Assembly: GCA_018222765.1 (NCBI GenBank)
Contig: JAAEZT010000021.1
Span: forward strand, 1-52,969
Source of the DNA: a bacterium
GTDB lineage: Bacteria; Verrucomicrobiota; Verrucomicrobiia; Verrucomicrobiales; Akkermansiaceae
Direction of reading: 5' to 3'
Length of the DNA stretch: 52,969 nt
Shown here: positions 1 to 10,293 of the stretch, one piece after another
Position numbering within the stretch: position 1 is the first letter of the stretch
Layout of the letters: every line of letters starts with the position of its first letter
The notes under the pieces: generated by a model
Told to the model about the DNA's origin: nothing
What the model saw: the letters and a program-made list of their open reading frames with translations, nothing else
Database searches by the model: none
Translations under genes and position numbers: made by a program

Positions 1-784
1 TCTCTTCCCACTTATGGGCGTGTGATTCGTCGGGGGTGACGCCGAGTTTGGCACAGTATTTTTTATAGAGCGCTTCGCTGCGGGTGTGGATGGGGGTGTG
101 GACGAGCCAGGTCGCGTAGTAGAGGAAGAAGGGATCGGCTTTGTGCTCCCGAAGAAAGGTGAGGGCATCGTGGTTGTTCTGATGAAAGGGGAAGCCGTTT
201 TCATCGAGTCGGAATGCGTCGTTTTTTCGATTCGTGGAGAAGCCAGAAAGCCGGTTCGGCTTGGCCGGTTTGGTAACTCCCCGGTCCGAGCGGGTCCAAT
301 TGAAGCCCTGGTCTTCGGGTTGAGGAAAGGCGTGGTGATTGATCGCCATGTGCCATTTTCCGGAGTGTCCGGTGGTGTAGCCTCCTTGTTGGAGAGCTTT
401 GGCAAGGGTCATTTCGCCCGCCGGCATGCGGCCACTGTACCACGGGGGTATCATGGGGTGGGCGGTGAGGTGGTGGGGCGCGGGAGGGTTGCCGCCGACA
501 ACGTGGGTCTTCTGTGCACGGGCAGGATGGTTCCCGCTCATGATGGCGCAGCGAGAGGGTGCGCAGGTGGGAGCGGGCGAGTAGGCCTGCCAGAATTTGA
601 CGCCTTTCTTCGCGAGGGCATCGAGATTTGGTGTCTCCATGGGCGATGGGTCATCGATATCGTAGCACTTCACATCCTGCCAGCCGAGGTCATCGGTGAG
701 GATGAGGACGATATTGGGCTTCGGAGGTCGTTTGCTATCAGCATGCAAGGATCCAAGAAGAGCGAGAAAAATGAGTGATCGCAC
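1..784 (-). CDS. Secreted Cys-type sulfatase, 3' part cut off by the window edge
   Basis: The reverse strand reads as one open frame from a GTG at 784 to the window edge (261 codons). The start is followed by a short signal peptide (MRSLIFLALLGSLHAD). The metal-binding motif LILTDDLGW (about residues 27-35) and the active-site signature TCAPSRCAIMSG follow, with Cys74 the residue that would become formylglycine, and then SGKWHM. This is the N-terminal half of an arylsulfatase-like enzyme hydrolysing sulfate esters, probably on sulfated glycans, in the periplasm or outside the cell. No in-frame ATG lies upstream and the ribosome site is weak, so the GTG start is likely but not certain. It is divergent from the perR-katG operon. 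Family assignment is firm; the substrate cannot be told. Confidence 0.9.
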   Translation of the reverse strand, partial: MRSLIFLALLGSLHADSKRPPKPNIVLILTDDLGWQDVKCYDIDDPSPMETPNLDALAKKGVKFWQAYSPAPTCAPSRCAIMSGNHPARAQKTHVVGGNPPAPHHLTAHPMIPPWYSGRMPAGEMTLAKALQQGGYTTGHSGKWHMAINHHAFPQPEDQGFNWTRSDRGVTKPAKPNRLSGFSTNRKNDAFRLDENGFPFHQNNHDALTFLREHKADPFFLYYATWLVHTPIHTRSEALYKKYCAKLGVTPDESHAHKWEE

Positions 785-886
785 ATGGAAAGAATACCTG
801 GAAGTGAGATGAATTTTAATCCCTATTTTGCGGGAGGGGAGCTTGTTTAAGCTGACGGTAAATCTTTGAAATGCCAGATCCACTTC

Positions 887-922
887 TTGACAAAGTCCAG
901 AACTTGAAATGATCTAAATCAT
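887..922 (+). promoter_or_regulatory. Candidate perR-katG promoter with a near-palindromic operator
   Basis: A consensus-like TTGACA lies at 887-892. A poor -10 (TGATCT, 910-915) follows after 17 bases. The -10 lies inside the 14-bp near-palindrome ATGATCTAAATCAT (909-922, 12 of 14 positions self-complementary), which reaches into the start codon of perR at 921. An AT-rich dyad over the promoter is what an autoregulating Fur/PerR protein would bind. Function is inferred; a transcript from this promoter would have almost no leader. Confidence 0.4.
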
Positions 923-1337
923 GCTCGATCCGCTGGAGTCATTAAGAGAGCGCGGTCTTCCTGTGACCGCGCAGCGAATCGCGGTGCTGCGGGCGGTGTC
1001 GGGGCGTCCGCATGGAACGGCGGATGATTTGGCGGAAGACGTTCGGAAGGAGATCGGGACGATTTCTCGTCAGGCAGTTTACAATGCTCTTGGGACTCTG
1101 GCGGAGCATGGTTTGATTCGGCGGATTCAACCTTCTGGATCGGCGGCGAGGTATGAGGATCGGGTAGGTGATAATCACCAGCACTTGGTCTGTAGAAGTT
1201 GCGGAAAGATGGTCGATGTCGATTGTGCGCCGGGGGAGACGCCTTGTCTGGATGTCGTGGACAATGCGGGATATGAAATTGATGAGGCGGAAGTGGTATA
1301 CTGGGGGACCTGCCCGAAGTGCCTCAAGGCAAGGTAG
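921..1337 (+). CDS. perR: PerR-type peroxide-sensing Fur-family repressor
   Basis: A 138-residue Fur-family protein: N-terminal winged helix (about 1-80; recognition region [14 protein letters not shown]) and C-terminal metal-binding dimerisation domain. The sequence contains the PerR metal set in the right spacing: His31 (HGTAD), Asp80, His86 and His88 (NHQH) and Asp99 (CGKMVD). Two zinc CxxC pairs are present, Cys91/Cys94 and Cys131/Cys134. In Bacillus PerR the aspartate at the position of Asp99 separates peroxide sensing from Fur, which has Glu. katG starts 27 bases downstream on the same strand, so it very likely represses katG until peroxide oxidises it. The ATG at 921 lies inside a possible operator; no Shine-Dalgarno is visible. 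Confidence 0.9.
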   Translation: MLDPLESLRERGLPVTAQRIAVLRAVSGRPHGTADDLAEDVRKEIGTISRQAVYNALGTLAEHGLIRRIQPSGSAARYEDRVGDNHQHLVCRSCGKMVDVDCAPGETPCLDVVDNAGYEIDEAEVVYWGTCPKCLKAR

Positions 1338-3557
<2,220 letters not shown>

Positions 3558-3575
3558 GAACCTTCGTATATATTC

Positions 3576-3610
3576 AACCCGGTCAGTTCGCTGGCCGGGT
3601 TTTTGTTTTT
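3576..3610 (+). terminator. Rho-independent terminator of perR-katG
   Basis: Arms AACCCGGTCAG (3576-3586) and CTGGCCGGGTT (3591-3601) pair over 11 bases, with one G-U pair, around a UUCG tetraloop. They are followed by a T-rich tract (TTTTGTTTTT, 3601-3610). It begins 18 bases after the katG stop. Confidence 0.92.
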
Positions 3611-3636
3611 CCCGGCAACAGTTCTGCGGGATTGGT

Positions 3637-3720
3637 GATTCGAAGATGACCTTCCTCGCAGCCACGGGCAAAGTGATGAACCTCCATCGTTTCGATCTTC
3701 ACGCAGAGGAAAGTTTATAA
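3637..3720 (+). pseudogene. Decayed duplicate of the katG 3' end
   Basis: Read in one frame, this stretch gives DSKMTFLAATGKVMNLHRFD followed by LHAEESL and a stop. The real KatG C-terminus is [27 protein letters not shown]. The copy keeps KVMNL-RFDLHA, lacks about four codons and has substitutions throughout. The following TTCAACCCCCGGTCAG also resembles the left arm of the katG terminator. It has no start of its own and is a relic of a tandem duplication or of a second catalase-peroxidase gene. Confidence 0.75.
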
Positions 3721-3757
3721 AGTTCAACCCCCGGTCAGATTAATGGGCGGAGTTGCT

Positions 3758-5005
3758 TCATTTTTCGGCAAAAGTGTCTGTTCTCTGGTGGCACAATGCC
3801 CAAATCCCGACAAGCAGAGCGAGGGGGGCAAGGGCAAAGAAGACCGAGGAATAAGAGCCTGAAGACTCGAAGCTCCGTGCAAAAAACAGGGGTCCGGTTC
3901 CCGATGAAGCCACGGTCATTGCTTGGGCCGCGCCTTGAATCTTTCCAAGATGACGTTTTCCAAAAAGATCCGCAAACCCGGCAAAGAAGATTACCGTGAC
4001 CGCTCCGCTACCGACACCCAATGCAACGGCAACGGTATAGATCAAACCAATCGACCCCGATGCCAGAGGAAACCCAATGAGGCAAGCGGCAAAGATGACC
4101 ATCGCTCCGCCGAATATGTTGAGCACCAAAACTCTCTGCACCAGCCAGCCACAGCACAAGTTGCTGGCTAGTCCGGAGAACATCATGATCGCCAGAAACC
4201 AGTTCCGGATGTCTCTGCTAAAGTCCAACGAGACCACCAACGATTCGCTAAAGAGAGTGATGCCGGTAAAGGCGAAATAATAGATCCCAATACCAATCGT
4301 AAGCACCCAAAAAGCGGGTGATCGGAGAGCCTCGCGGAATGGTGTGCCTGTTGCGGTTTCGTCATCTTCTTCACGACTTTTTTGCGCTTGGGGATCACGA
4401 ATCAGGAATGCCACTAGCAGGCTGATTCCCAAAATCACTGCAGCCAGGATCATCCAAACTTTCCTCCATCCCAGTTGCCCCAACAATGAATCCACCGCCG
4501 GAATGGCGGCTACAAAGAGAAGGCTCGTCGTTACTGCAAAGACTCCCATTGCGGTGCTCAGTTTTTTCTTAAATGATTTCCCAACAATTGTGACCGCACT
4601 GAGAGAGAGGCTGCTTTGCCCCAATCCCCTCGTTAAAATCAACACGGGGAGAAGCAATCCCGGGCCGGGGAGATGGGCGAGCCAGAAGACGGCTCCTGAG
4701 AAGGCTGCCAGCACTGCCGTTGTCGTCCAGCGGAGACTTCGATCCAGAGCTGGCCCCGTCCCGAAAAGAAAGAGGGCTCCGAGGAACGTCGCCCAAAGAT
4801 TCAGCTCGGCATAGGATGAGCGAGTCACCCCCAGATCAACCAAGAGCTGTTCGGTGATTAATCCAAGGCCCACCGTCCGGCCGGGGAGAGTCGCGACCAT
4901 CGCCAGAGAGGCGAGCAAGAGGATCGTGCCTGTAGCTCTGTCTTTTCGGGAGGATCTCTGAGTTGTCACCGGGAGTGTTGAATCAGTCTGCGAAGTGAGA
5001 TGCAA
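3758..5005 (-). CDS. Major facilitator superfamily transporter
   Basis: A 415-residue inner-membrane protein with about 12 hydrophobic segments and a polar central loop near residues 210-225 (RDPQAQKSREEDDETATG), the usual two-bundle MFS plan. The DR of the loop after TM2 (GPALDRSLRW) and the second-half motif GFADLFGKRHLGKIQG resemble oxalate/formate antiporter-like MFS members. The start is a TTG at 5005 with GAGG ten bases upstream; a GTG eleven codons inside is an alternative. It is convergent with katG and divergent from dacB. The substrate is unknown; import of a small acid or sugar acid is a guess. Confidence 0.85.
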   Translation of the reverse strand: MHLTSQTDSTLPVTTQRSSRKDRATGTILLLASLAMVATLPGRTVGLGLITEQLLVDLGVTRSSYAELNLWATFLGALFLFGTGPALDRSLRWTTTAVLAAFSGAVFWLAHLPGPGLLLPVLILTRGLGQSSLSLSAVTIVGKSFKKKLSTAMGVFAVTTSLLFVAAIPAVDSLLGQLGWRKVWMILAAVILGISLLVAFLIRDPQAQKSREEDDETATGTPFREALRSPAFWVLTIGIGIYYFAFTGITLFSESLVVSLDFSRDIRNWFLAIMMFSGLASNLCCGWLVQRVLVLNIFGGAMVIFAACLIGFPLASGSIGLIYTVAVALGVGSGAVTVIFFAGFADLFGKRHLGKIQGAAQAMTVASSGTGPLFFARSFESSGSYSSVFFALAPLALLVGIWALCHQRTDTFAEK

Positions 5006-5094
5006 TTCAAGAACGCCTCAAGGTCAAGCAGGGAAGGGTTTGATGGTATAAAGACGCCCCTTGAAACCTATTCCAAAAAAGGGAGTCTGTTTCT

Positions 5095-6432
5095 GTGATC
5101 AAAGCGCTTGTCATTTCCATGTTGCTGGTTTCTTCGGTGTTGGGGCAGTTGAAGGAGTTTCTGTCATCGCCGGTTTTGAAGACGGCCTCGGTTGGGGTAT
5201 TGGTGAGGCCGCTTGGGGGAGGGGAAGAGGTGGTGAGTTATCAGGCGGATCTGGCCCTGATCCCGGCATCGACTTTGAAGGCGGTGACGACGGCGACGGC
5301 TTTGCAGGTCCTGGGGCCTGATTACGTTTTTGAAACGCGGTTATTTTTGAAAGGCGATGATTTGGTGATTGTGGGGGGCGGTGATCCGATGCTTTCGGCA
5401 GAGAGTTTCCCGGCGTGGTGGGAGTCTTTGAAGAAGAGCGGTGTTAAAAAGATCAAGGGGAGGCTGATGGCGGATCCGTCGCGTTTTGAATCCCAGCGCG
5501 TGCCGGATAGTTGGCCCTGGGGTGATGTGGGGAACTATTATGGCGTGGGTGCGTCGGGATTGAATTTCAATCGCAATTCATTCGAGCTGACATTCCAGCC
5601 CGGGAAAGTTGGGGAGCCTGCGAAATTACTTGAAACGATTCCTATTCCGCCAGGAGTGGCGTTTGAAAATCACATTCGGACGGGGCCGAGAGGCAGTGGT
5701 GACCAGGGCTATGTTTATGGTGGGCCGGGAGCCAAGGTCGTCTCAATACGGGGGACGGTTCCGGCGGGCGGGCCGTATACGATTTATGGAGCCCTGCCTG
5801 ATCCGTCGCTTTCCTGCGCGGTGGGCTTTCGAGATTTTCTACGGAAGAAAAATTTTTCTGTGCCGGAAGAGGTGGAGCTTAGAACGGTGGATCTGACAGG
5901 GGCCCGCTTGGTGCATTTGCAGAGGTCGGTTTCCTTGGAGAAGATTATTCGGACGACCAATTTTCGGAGTATGAATCTTTATGCGGATTCGTTGTTCAAG
6001 GCGTTGACGAGAGGGGGAAGCTCGGTGGCGGCGATTGCGAGGGTGAAGAAACATTGGGAGAAGCAGGGGGTGGATTTAACGGGATTCGTGATGCATGACG
6101 GCTCGGGTTTGTCGCCGCGAAACGTCATCACTCCGAGGCAGTTGGTGACGATTTTGAAGAAGGCGCGGGTGCATGAGAGCGGGGATCAATTTCTCAATTC
6201 CCTGCCGGTTGCGGGGCGATCGGGATCGCTAGGTGGATTTGGAAAAGGGACGGCGATGGAGGGACGGGTCTGGGTGAAGCCGGGTGGGCTGACCGGGGTG
6301 AGAACCTATTCCGGTTACTTCGTGAACAAGTCGGGGAGGGAATTTGTCTTCGCGGTGATGATCAATAACCCCTTGGAGTCGCCGGCAGGGATTGTGGAGA
6401 AGTTCCTCTCCGCGCTCGTGCTCAAAGAATGA
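5095..6432 (+). CDS. dacB: D-alanyl-D-alanine carboxypeptidase/endopeptidase, PBP4 (DacB) type
   Basis: A 445-residue peptidase S13 protein that trims or cleaves peptidoglycan peptide crosslinks in the periplasm. The start is a GTG at 5095 with GGGAG upstream, followed by a signal peptide (MIKALVISMLLVSSVLG). The catalytic SxxK is Ser59-Thr-Leu-Lys62 (IPASTLKAVTTATAL) and SxN is Ser292-Met-Asn294. A long domain between them is typical of class C PBPs. The third motif is KPG (Lys395-Pro-Gly, VWVKPGGLTGVRTYSGY) instead of the usual KTG. The rest of the motif is preserved (G-LTGV), so it is probably still folded; activity is less certain. Its 3' end overlaps the convergent oxidoreductase gene by 11 bases. 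Confidence 0.92.
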   Translation: MIKALVISMLLVSSVLGQLKEFLSSPVLKTASVGVLVRPLGGGEEVVSYQADLALIPASTLKAVTTATALQVLGPDYVFETRLFLKGDDLVIVGGGDPMLSAESFPAWWESLKKSGVKKIKGRLMADPSRFESQRVPDSWPWGDVGNYYGVGASGLNFNRNSFELTFQPGKVGEPAKLLETIPIPPGVAFENHIRTGPRGSGDQGYVYGGPGAKVVSIRGTVPAGGPYTIYGALPDPSLSCAVGFRDFLRKKNFSVPEEVELRTVDLTGARLVHLQRSVSLEKIIRTTNFRSMNLYADSLFKALTRGGSSVAAIARVKKHWEKQGVDLTGFVMHDGSGLSPRNVITPRQLVTILKKARVHESGDQFLNSLPVAGRSGSLGGFGKGTAMEGRVWVKPGGLTGVRTYSGYFVNKSGREFVFAVMINNPLESPAGIVEKFLSALVLKE

Positions 6433-7618
6433 TGCGTTGGCCTTCATCGAGGCTGCGTCGGCCGGCTTCGAGGATGGCGGTGGTGACGCGGGTTTTTTCG
6501 ATGGTGGCGAGCGAGCTTTGCCAATCTTCCGGAGCGGATTGTCCGGCCTTGATCGAGGCCACGGCTTCGAGAAAAGCGGCTACACTGGCGTATCCGTAGG
6601 AGGATTGCCCGGCGAATTTCCCACGCGCATCGGGGGTATAGCGCATGAAGAGCGGGTTGGGCGATGCGTAGCCGCCCTCGTCGGAGGTGAATTCGTAGCC
6701 TCGGTGGGCTTGGTCGATGCGGACTTCGCCATCGTGATGGAGAGCGAAGAATCGTTGCTGGGAGTGGACTTCGCCTTTGGCGGCGATCCATGCTGAGGTG
6801 TAAACCGCGGTGGCGCGGTTTCCGCTTTCGAGGTTTTCCCAATCGACGAGGAGGGTGATGGAGTCTTCGGTGGGGAAACCGAGACTACGCGCGACACCTT
6901 CGGAAGCAGAAGCCATCACGGAGATGGGGCGGGCCCGGCCCTCAAGAGTCCAGGCATGGAAGTCGATGTGATGGGCGTTGAGATAGTAGCTGATGTCGCT
7001 GGAGACCCCGGCCCAGGCGCGGAAGCTCTCGAGCTGGGATTTCGGCTGGCTCATGTAGCTGTTAAAGTACGAAGCCTCTCCGATTTCACGGATTTTTTCG
7101 CGGGCGTCTGAGTAGATCGGGTCCCAGCGTTTGTGGACCTCCATCGCGATGAGGACCTCATTGCTGCGAGAGGCCTCGATGAGTTGGTCATGTTCGCCGG
7201 TCGTTTTGACGATGGGCTTGGCGACCAGAACATTAAGTCTGCGGCTGGCGGCCTCACGGGCCATTTTGAAGTGGAGATCGTCGGGAGTGAAGACGAGGAC
7301 GGCGTCTCCGGAATCAAGTTCGTCGAGTGCGGAAAGCCATGATTTGGAGTCGTGTTGATCGTCGGCAGGAAAGGAGCGAAAGCTGCTGTCGAGTCCGTAG
7401 CGTTGGGTGATGAGGCGATCAAAGTGTGACCGGACGTCGGGGAATTTTTCTCCGTTCGTGCCGGAGAGAAGGATGTCGCCGATGAGTCCACGATCGCGGA
7501 GGTCGAAGAGAGTGAGGCCAATGACGCCTGGTCCTTTGTCGGAGGTGCTTTCCGCGCCGTTGACGAAACCGGTGACATATTCGCCGGTGCCCAGAACGAG
7601 GACCTTGGGAAGAGACAT
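6422..7618 (-). CDS. Gfo/Idh/MocA-family NAD(P)-dependent sugar oxidoreductase
   Basis: A 398-residue cytoplasmic protein. The N-terminal Rossmann fold begins with VLVLGTGEYVTGF. A conserved VFTPDDLHF strand-loop and the AKPIV segment (the catalytic Lys-Pro of the family, about residues 133-137) follow. The C-terminal half carries the substrate-binding sheet with HHIDFHAW, where the His residues probably bind the sugar. Such enzymes oxidise or reduce hydroxyls of sugars, inositols or uronic acids. It lies 7 bases downstream of the pseudokinase gene and is probably cotranscribed. Exact substrate unknown; Gal80-like or galactose dehydrogenase-like members are alternatives. Confidence 0.85.
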   Translation of the reverse strand: MSLPKVLVLGTGEYVTGFVNGAESTSDKGPGVIGLTLFDLRDRGLIGDILLSGTNGEKFPDVRSHFDRLITQRYGLDSSFRSFPADDQHDSKSWLSALDELDSGDAVLVFTPDDLHFKMAREAASRRLNVLVAKPIVKTTGEHDQLIEASRSNEVLIAMEVHKRWDPIYSDAREKIREIGEASYFNSYMSQPKSQLESFRAWAGVSSDISYYLNAHHIDFHAWTLEGRARPISVMASASEGVARSLGFPTEDSITLLVDWENLESGNRATAVYTSAWIAAKGEVHSQQRFFALHHDGEVRIDQAHRGYEFTSDEGGYASPNPLFMRYTPDARGKFAGQSSYGYASVAAFLEAVASIKAGQSAPEDWQSSLATIEKTRVTTAILEAGRRSLDEGQRIIL

Positions 7619-7625
7619 CGATAAA

Positions 7626-9176
7626 TTATTCGGAGACTTCGAGCTGGGAGCGGTACTTGAAGTAGATGTTCAGGCGGTTGCCAATTTCATCCACTTTGAT
7701 CAATCCGTTGGCTTTGACATTTTTTCCGATGAGAGATTTTAGAAACTCCTGACCGAACTCGCTGCCGTCCCCGAGGTGGGATCGGATGGAGAACGTGAAC
7801 TCGGGTTTGGTGTCGTTGAGGAGGAGGTAGTAGGTTTTCCCGGTGTTAGAGGTTTTGAATCCGAGGACCTTTCCTGCTACCTTTACTTTTTGACCGCCCA
7901 TGCTGCGGAGCTGTTGTTCGTCTTCCACGCCATAGACATCCTTTGGTGGAAGGATTTCCATTTCGTCGCGAATGGCAACGTCGGTATTATCGGGGACTTC
8001 CAGAAGGCTCGGAGATTTCAGAATGCCCACGAGAGTGACTTTGGTGCCGGGGTCGAGAGTGACCGATCCCCGCTTCAAGGTGACCTTGAGGGTGCTTTCC
8101 TTGAGGTGGATGGTTTTCCCTCCGTCCATGCCTTCGACTTCGCCGTTCACGAAGACCCATTCCCCGACGGAGCGCTGCAGTGAGCTGGGGTTGTCGCTTT
8201 CGACTTCAAGAATTTCTCCAGCCGACGGGCGACGGGGCTCGGCCGAACGGGGTCGGGTGGGAACGGGAGCCGGTTCGGGGGGCTTGATGATTTTGGGAGG
8301 GGTCTTGTCGGGATTTTTCGCGATGAGACTCGAAGGCTTGGATGGCTTTTCTTTTATCTTGTTGCCGGAAGTTTCGGTTTGAGGATCTGCTTTTGGTGGT
8401 TGGCTTTTGATCCACCAGAGACCGCCTCCAACCAAGCTCGCGAGAAGAGTCATGATAAGAATGGCGATGACTCCACCGCCTGAAGAGCTGGAAGGCAGAG
8501 AGACTTGGGTGGCCGGGGAATGGAGCGCGGGTGTGATCGGGGTGAGAACACGCGGACTTCCCGTGATGGTTGGTGCTGGTTTGGGGATGTTCAGCGAGGC
8601 TGGGGAAATATTGGCGGGCTTCCGATGGACAAGAGCTTCCATCATTTTATCAAGCTCGTACTTGGGATCCCGCTCACCACCCGGAGGGAGGCCCACAGAC
8701 CAGTCACGGAACCAGGCGAAGTAGTCGACAGAAAAAGTATCAATGGGAGTTCCGTCGGGAGACTCGGTGATGATAACGCTGGGTGCTTTGAAAGAGAGAG
8801 CGGCCGCGCGGTCACCGAGTTTTTCGATGAGCGCCTCTGCGCTGGATCGGATTCGCTGGAGTTCTTCTTCTTCCAGAGGACCCTCTTCGAATTTCTTACT
8901 TAAAATCGAGCCCTCCGACCATTTGGTGGCGACCCAGGGGAATTGATCGATTGGGTCCTGTCCTCCGTCGATGACTTTCCGAATGCCTGGTTGATCAAAG
9001 GTGAGCAATTCGTCGTAGGCCTCCTGAAATCTCTCTCCCTCGAGTCCGCTGAGAATTTCGTTGGGGAATTTGATTCGCGAGACGGCGTGGGCTACCCCCT
9101 TTTTGTTGCGGGTGCGAAAGACTACGAGGTCGCCGGTTTGATAGACGAGATCTTCGATATGATAGTCAGATTGCAT
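7626..9176 (-). CDS. Single-pass membrane protein: N-terminal pseudokinase and C-terminal OB-like domains
   Basis: 516 residues with no signal peptide. Residues 5-190 follow the order of a Ser/Thr kinase fold: YHIEDLVYQTGDLVVFRTR (glycine-loop position), HAVSRIKF (the VAIK position, Lys not aligned), FDQPGIRKVIDGGQD (HPNIV-like), WVATKWSEGSIL (hinge), ALSFKAPSVIIT where HRDxKPxN is expected, and SVDYF for DFG. The catalytic Asp and the DFG glycine are missing, so it should not phosphorylate. A Pro/Ser-rich linker leads to one TM helix (about 235-256), a Lys/Pro-rich stretch, then two beta-rich regions (about 335-405 and 420-516) that look like OB folds (WVFVNGEVEG, KVAGKVLGF). Topology is probably N-in, C-out. 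Kinase homology is my reading of the motif order and should be tested by profile search. Confidence 0.7.
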   Translation of the reverse strand: MQSDYHIEDLVYQTGDLVVFRTRNKKGVAHAVSRIKFPNEILSGLEGERFQEAYDELLTFDQPGIRKVIDGGQDPIDQFPWVATKWSEGSILSKKFEEGPLEEEELQRIRSSAEALIEKLGDRAAALSFKAPSVIITESPDGTPIDTFSVDYFAWFRDWSVGLPPGGERDPKYELDKMMEALVHRKPANISPASLNIPKPAPTITGSPRVLTPITPALHSPATQVSLPSSSSGGGVIAILIMTLLASLVGGGLWWIKSQPPKADPQTETSGNKIKEKPSKPSSLIAKNPDKTPPKIIKPPEPAPVPTRPRSAEPRRPSAGEILEVESDNPSSLQRSVGEWVFVNGEVEGMDGGKTIHLKESTLKVTLKRGSVTLDPGTKVTLVGILKSPSLLEVPDNTDVAIRDEMEILPPKDVYGVEDEQQLRSMGGQKVKVAGKVLGFKTSNTGKTYYLLLNDTKPEFTFSIRSHLGDGSEFGQEFLKSLIGKNVKANGLIKVDEIGNRLNIYFKYRSQLEVSE

Positions 9177-9472
9177 GCGGGAACCGAGGAAGCGCGATCT
9201 AATGAAGAAACTTGTCGCGAGCCAATCATGAATTGCGGGAACTGGCAGGAAATTACTCCTCGAGAGAAGTTTTGGTGAGATCGACGGGAATGATTGTCCT
9301 CCGGTGATCCCGATTCGGAGATCTCCGGTGAGTTTAGTGCCGACTATTCGTTCGTCACCTGTGGTGTGCCCAACTCGGGTTATTAGAGCTCCGGTCAGGG
9401 CGGCGCCCGCTCTGAGGCCTTCTTACAAGCTCCATTGATTGATTTTTGGGAACTCTCTGATAACTCTCGGGC
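9177..9472. other. Intergenic region between divergent genes
   Basis: No convincing gene. A weak promoter for the MOSC operon may be TTGATT (9435-9440), an 18-base spacer and GATAAC (9459-9464), which would leave a leader of only a few bases. The remainder shows no strong repeat or terminator. Confidence 0.4.
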
Positions 9473-9967
9473 ATGAGCGAATGCAGGGGGAGAATTTCCC
9501 ATCTCTACATTTCACCGGGTCACGATTTTTATGGTCGTCACGGGAAGGGGCGGGAGGAAAACGAAATCATTGATTGCGATACCTTTGAGTTGGTCTCGGG
9601 AAGTGGTGTTCGGGGGGATCGCTTCTTTGATTACAAGGAAGATTACAAAGGGCAGATTACCTTTTTCGATTTTGCGGTTTATGAAGCGGTGAAGAATGAG
9701 TTTTCGCTGCCGGATTTGGAGACCTCGGCTTTTCGGCGAAATGTCATTATCGATGGGGTCGATTTGAATTCCTTGATTGGAAAGCGTTTCGCGATTGGGG
9801 AATTGGAATTTGAGGGAAGTGAGGAGGCAAAACCCTGCTACTGGATGGATCAGGCATGTGCGCCGGGCACAGAGGAATTTCTGAAAGGCAAGGGTGGTCT
9901 CCGTTGTCGCATTCGCAAAAGCGGAACGCTTGGAAAAGGATTACAAACCATTAGGATTCTCTCATGA
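9473..9967 (+). CDS. MOSC-domain protein
   Basis: 164 residues, essentially one MOSC (Mo-cofactor sulfurase C-terminal) domain: GSGVRGDRFFDY (the G-x-x-GDR motif), the core RRNVIIDGVDLNSLIGKRF, and the conserved cysteine in KPCYWMD. Stand-alone MOSC proteins bind sulfur or the molybdenum cofactor and take part in sulfur transfer or in reduction of N-hydroxylated compounds. There is no signal peptide. It is the first gene of a tight three-gene operon; its stop overlaps the next start (ATGA). The substrate is unknown. Confidence 0.88.
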   Translation: MSECRGRISHLYISPGHDFYGRHGKGREENEIIDCDTFELVSGSGVRGDRFFDYKEDYKGQITFFDFAVYEAVKNEFSLPDLETSAFRRNVIIDGVDLNSLIGKRFAIGELEFEGSEEAKPCYWMDQACAPGTEEFLKGKGGLRCRIRKSGTLGKGLQTIRILS

Positions 9968-10293
9968 GCGATTCGGAGCAAATGCAATACGGGATGCTGG
10001 GTGAGGACGGGAGCACCACCAGCGAGAAGCTGGCGAAGTATTCCGGAGAATGTGGATGGGATTATCTGAAGCCACATTACGAGAATGGCGTGCTACATTT
10101 TGTGGACCTGGAGCTTGCCCTTGAGGATGTGGGTGCGGCCATTTCAGAGGATGACAAGGAATCTGTGGAGCGCTGGCTTAAGGCGGGTGATCTTGTGAAG
10201 ATTGAGGCCCTGCATGCGGCGCAGTGGGAAGATTCGGAACAACAATTCCAGGCTCTTGTCGTTTCACCCTTCGTCCTTTGTCGTCCGGTATGA
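9964..10293 (+). CDS. DUF2288-family protein
   Basis: 109 residues of a small soluble family without a known function. The family features visible are the [17 protein letters not shown] opening, [21 protein letters not shown] and the ending [13 protein letters not shown]. It starts inside the stop of the MOSC gene (ATGA at 9964-9967) and its own stop overlaps the VF530 start, so translation is probably coupled through all three. No catalytic motif is apparent; the many acidic residues suggest a small adaptor-like domain. Confidence 0.8.
   Translation: MSDSEQMQYGMLGEDGSTTSEKLAKYSGECGWDYLKPHYENGVLHFVDLELALEDVGAAISEDDKESVERWLKAGDLVKIEALHAAQWEDSEQQFQALVVSPFVLCRPV

Noticed and set aside
3721-3757. 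Second terminator-like arm after the katG relic
   Set aside because: The left arm resembles the katG terminator, but no complementary right arm or T tract remains.
10224-10289. Upstream in-frame extension of the VF530 protein
   Set aside because: It overlaps the DUF2288 gene and the family begins exactly at the ATG at 10290.
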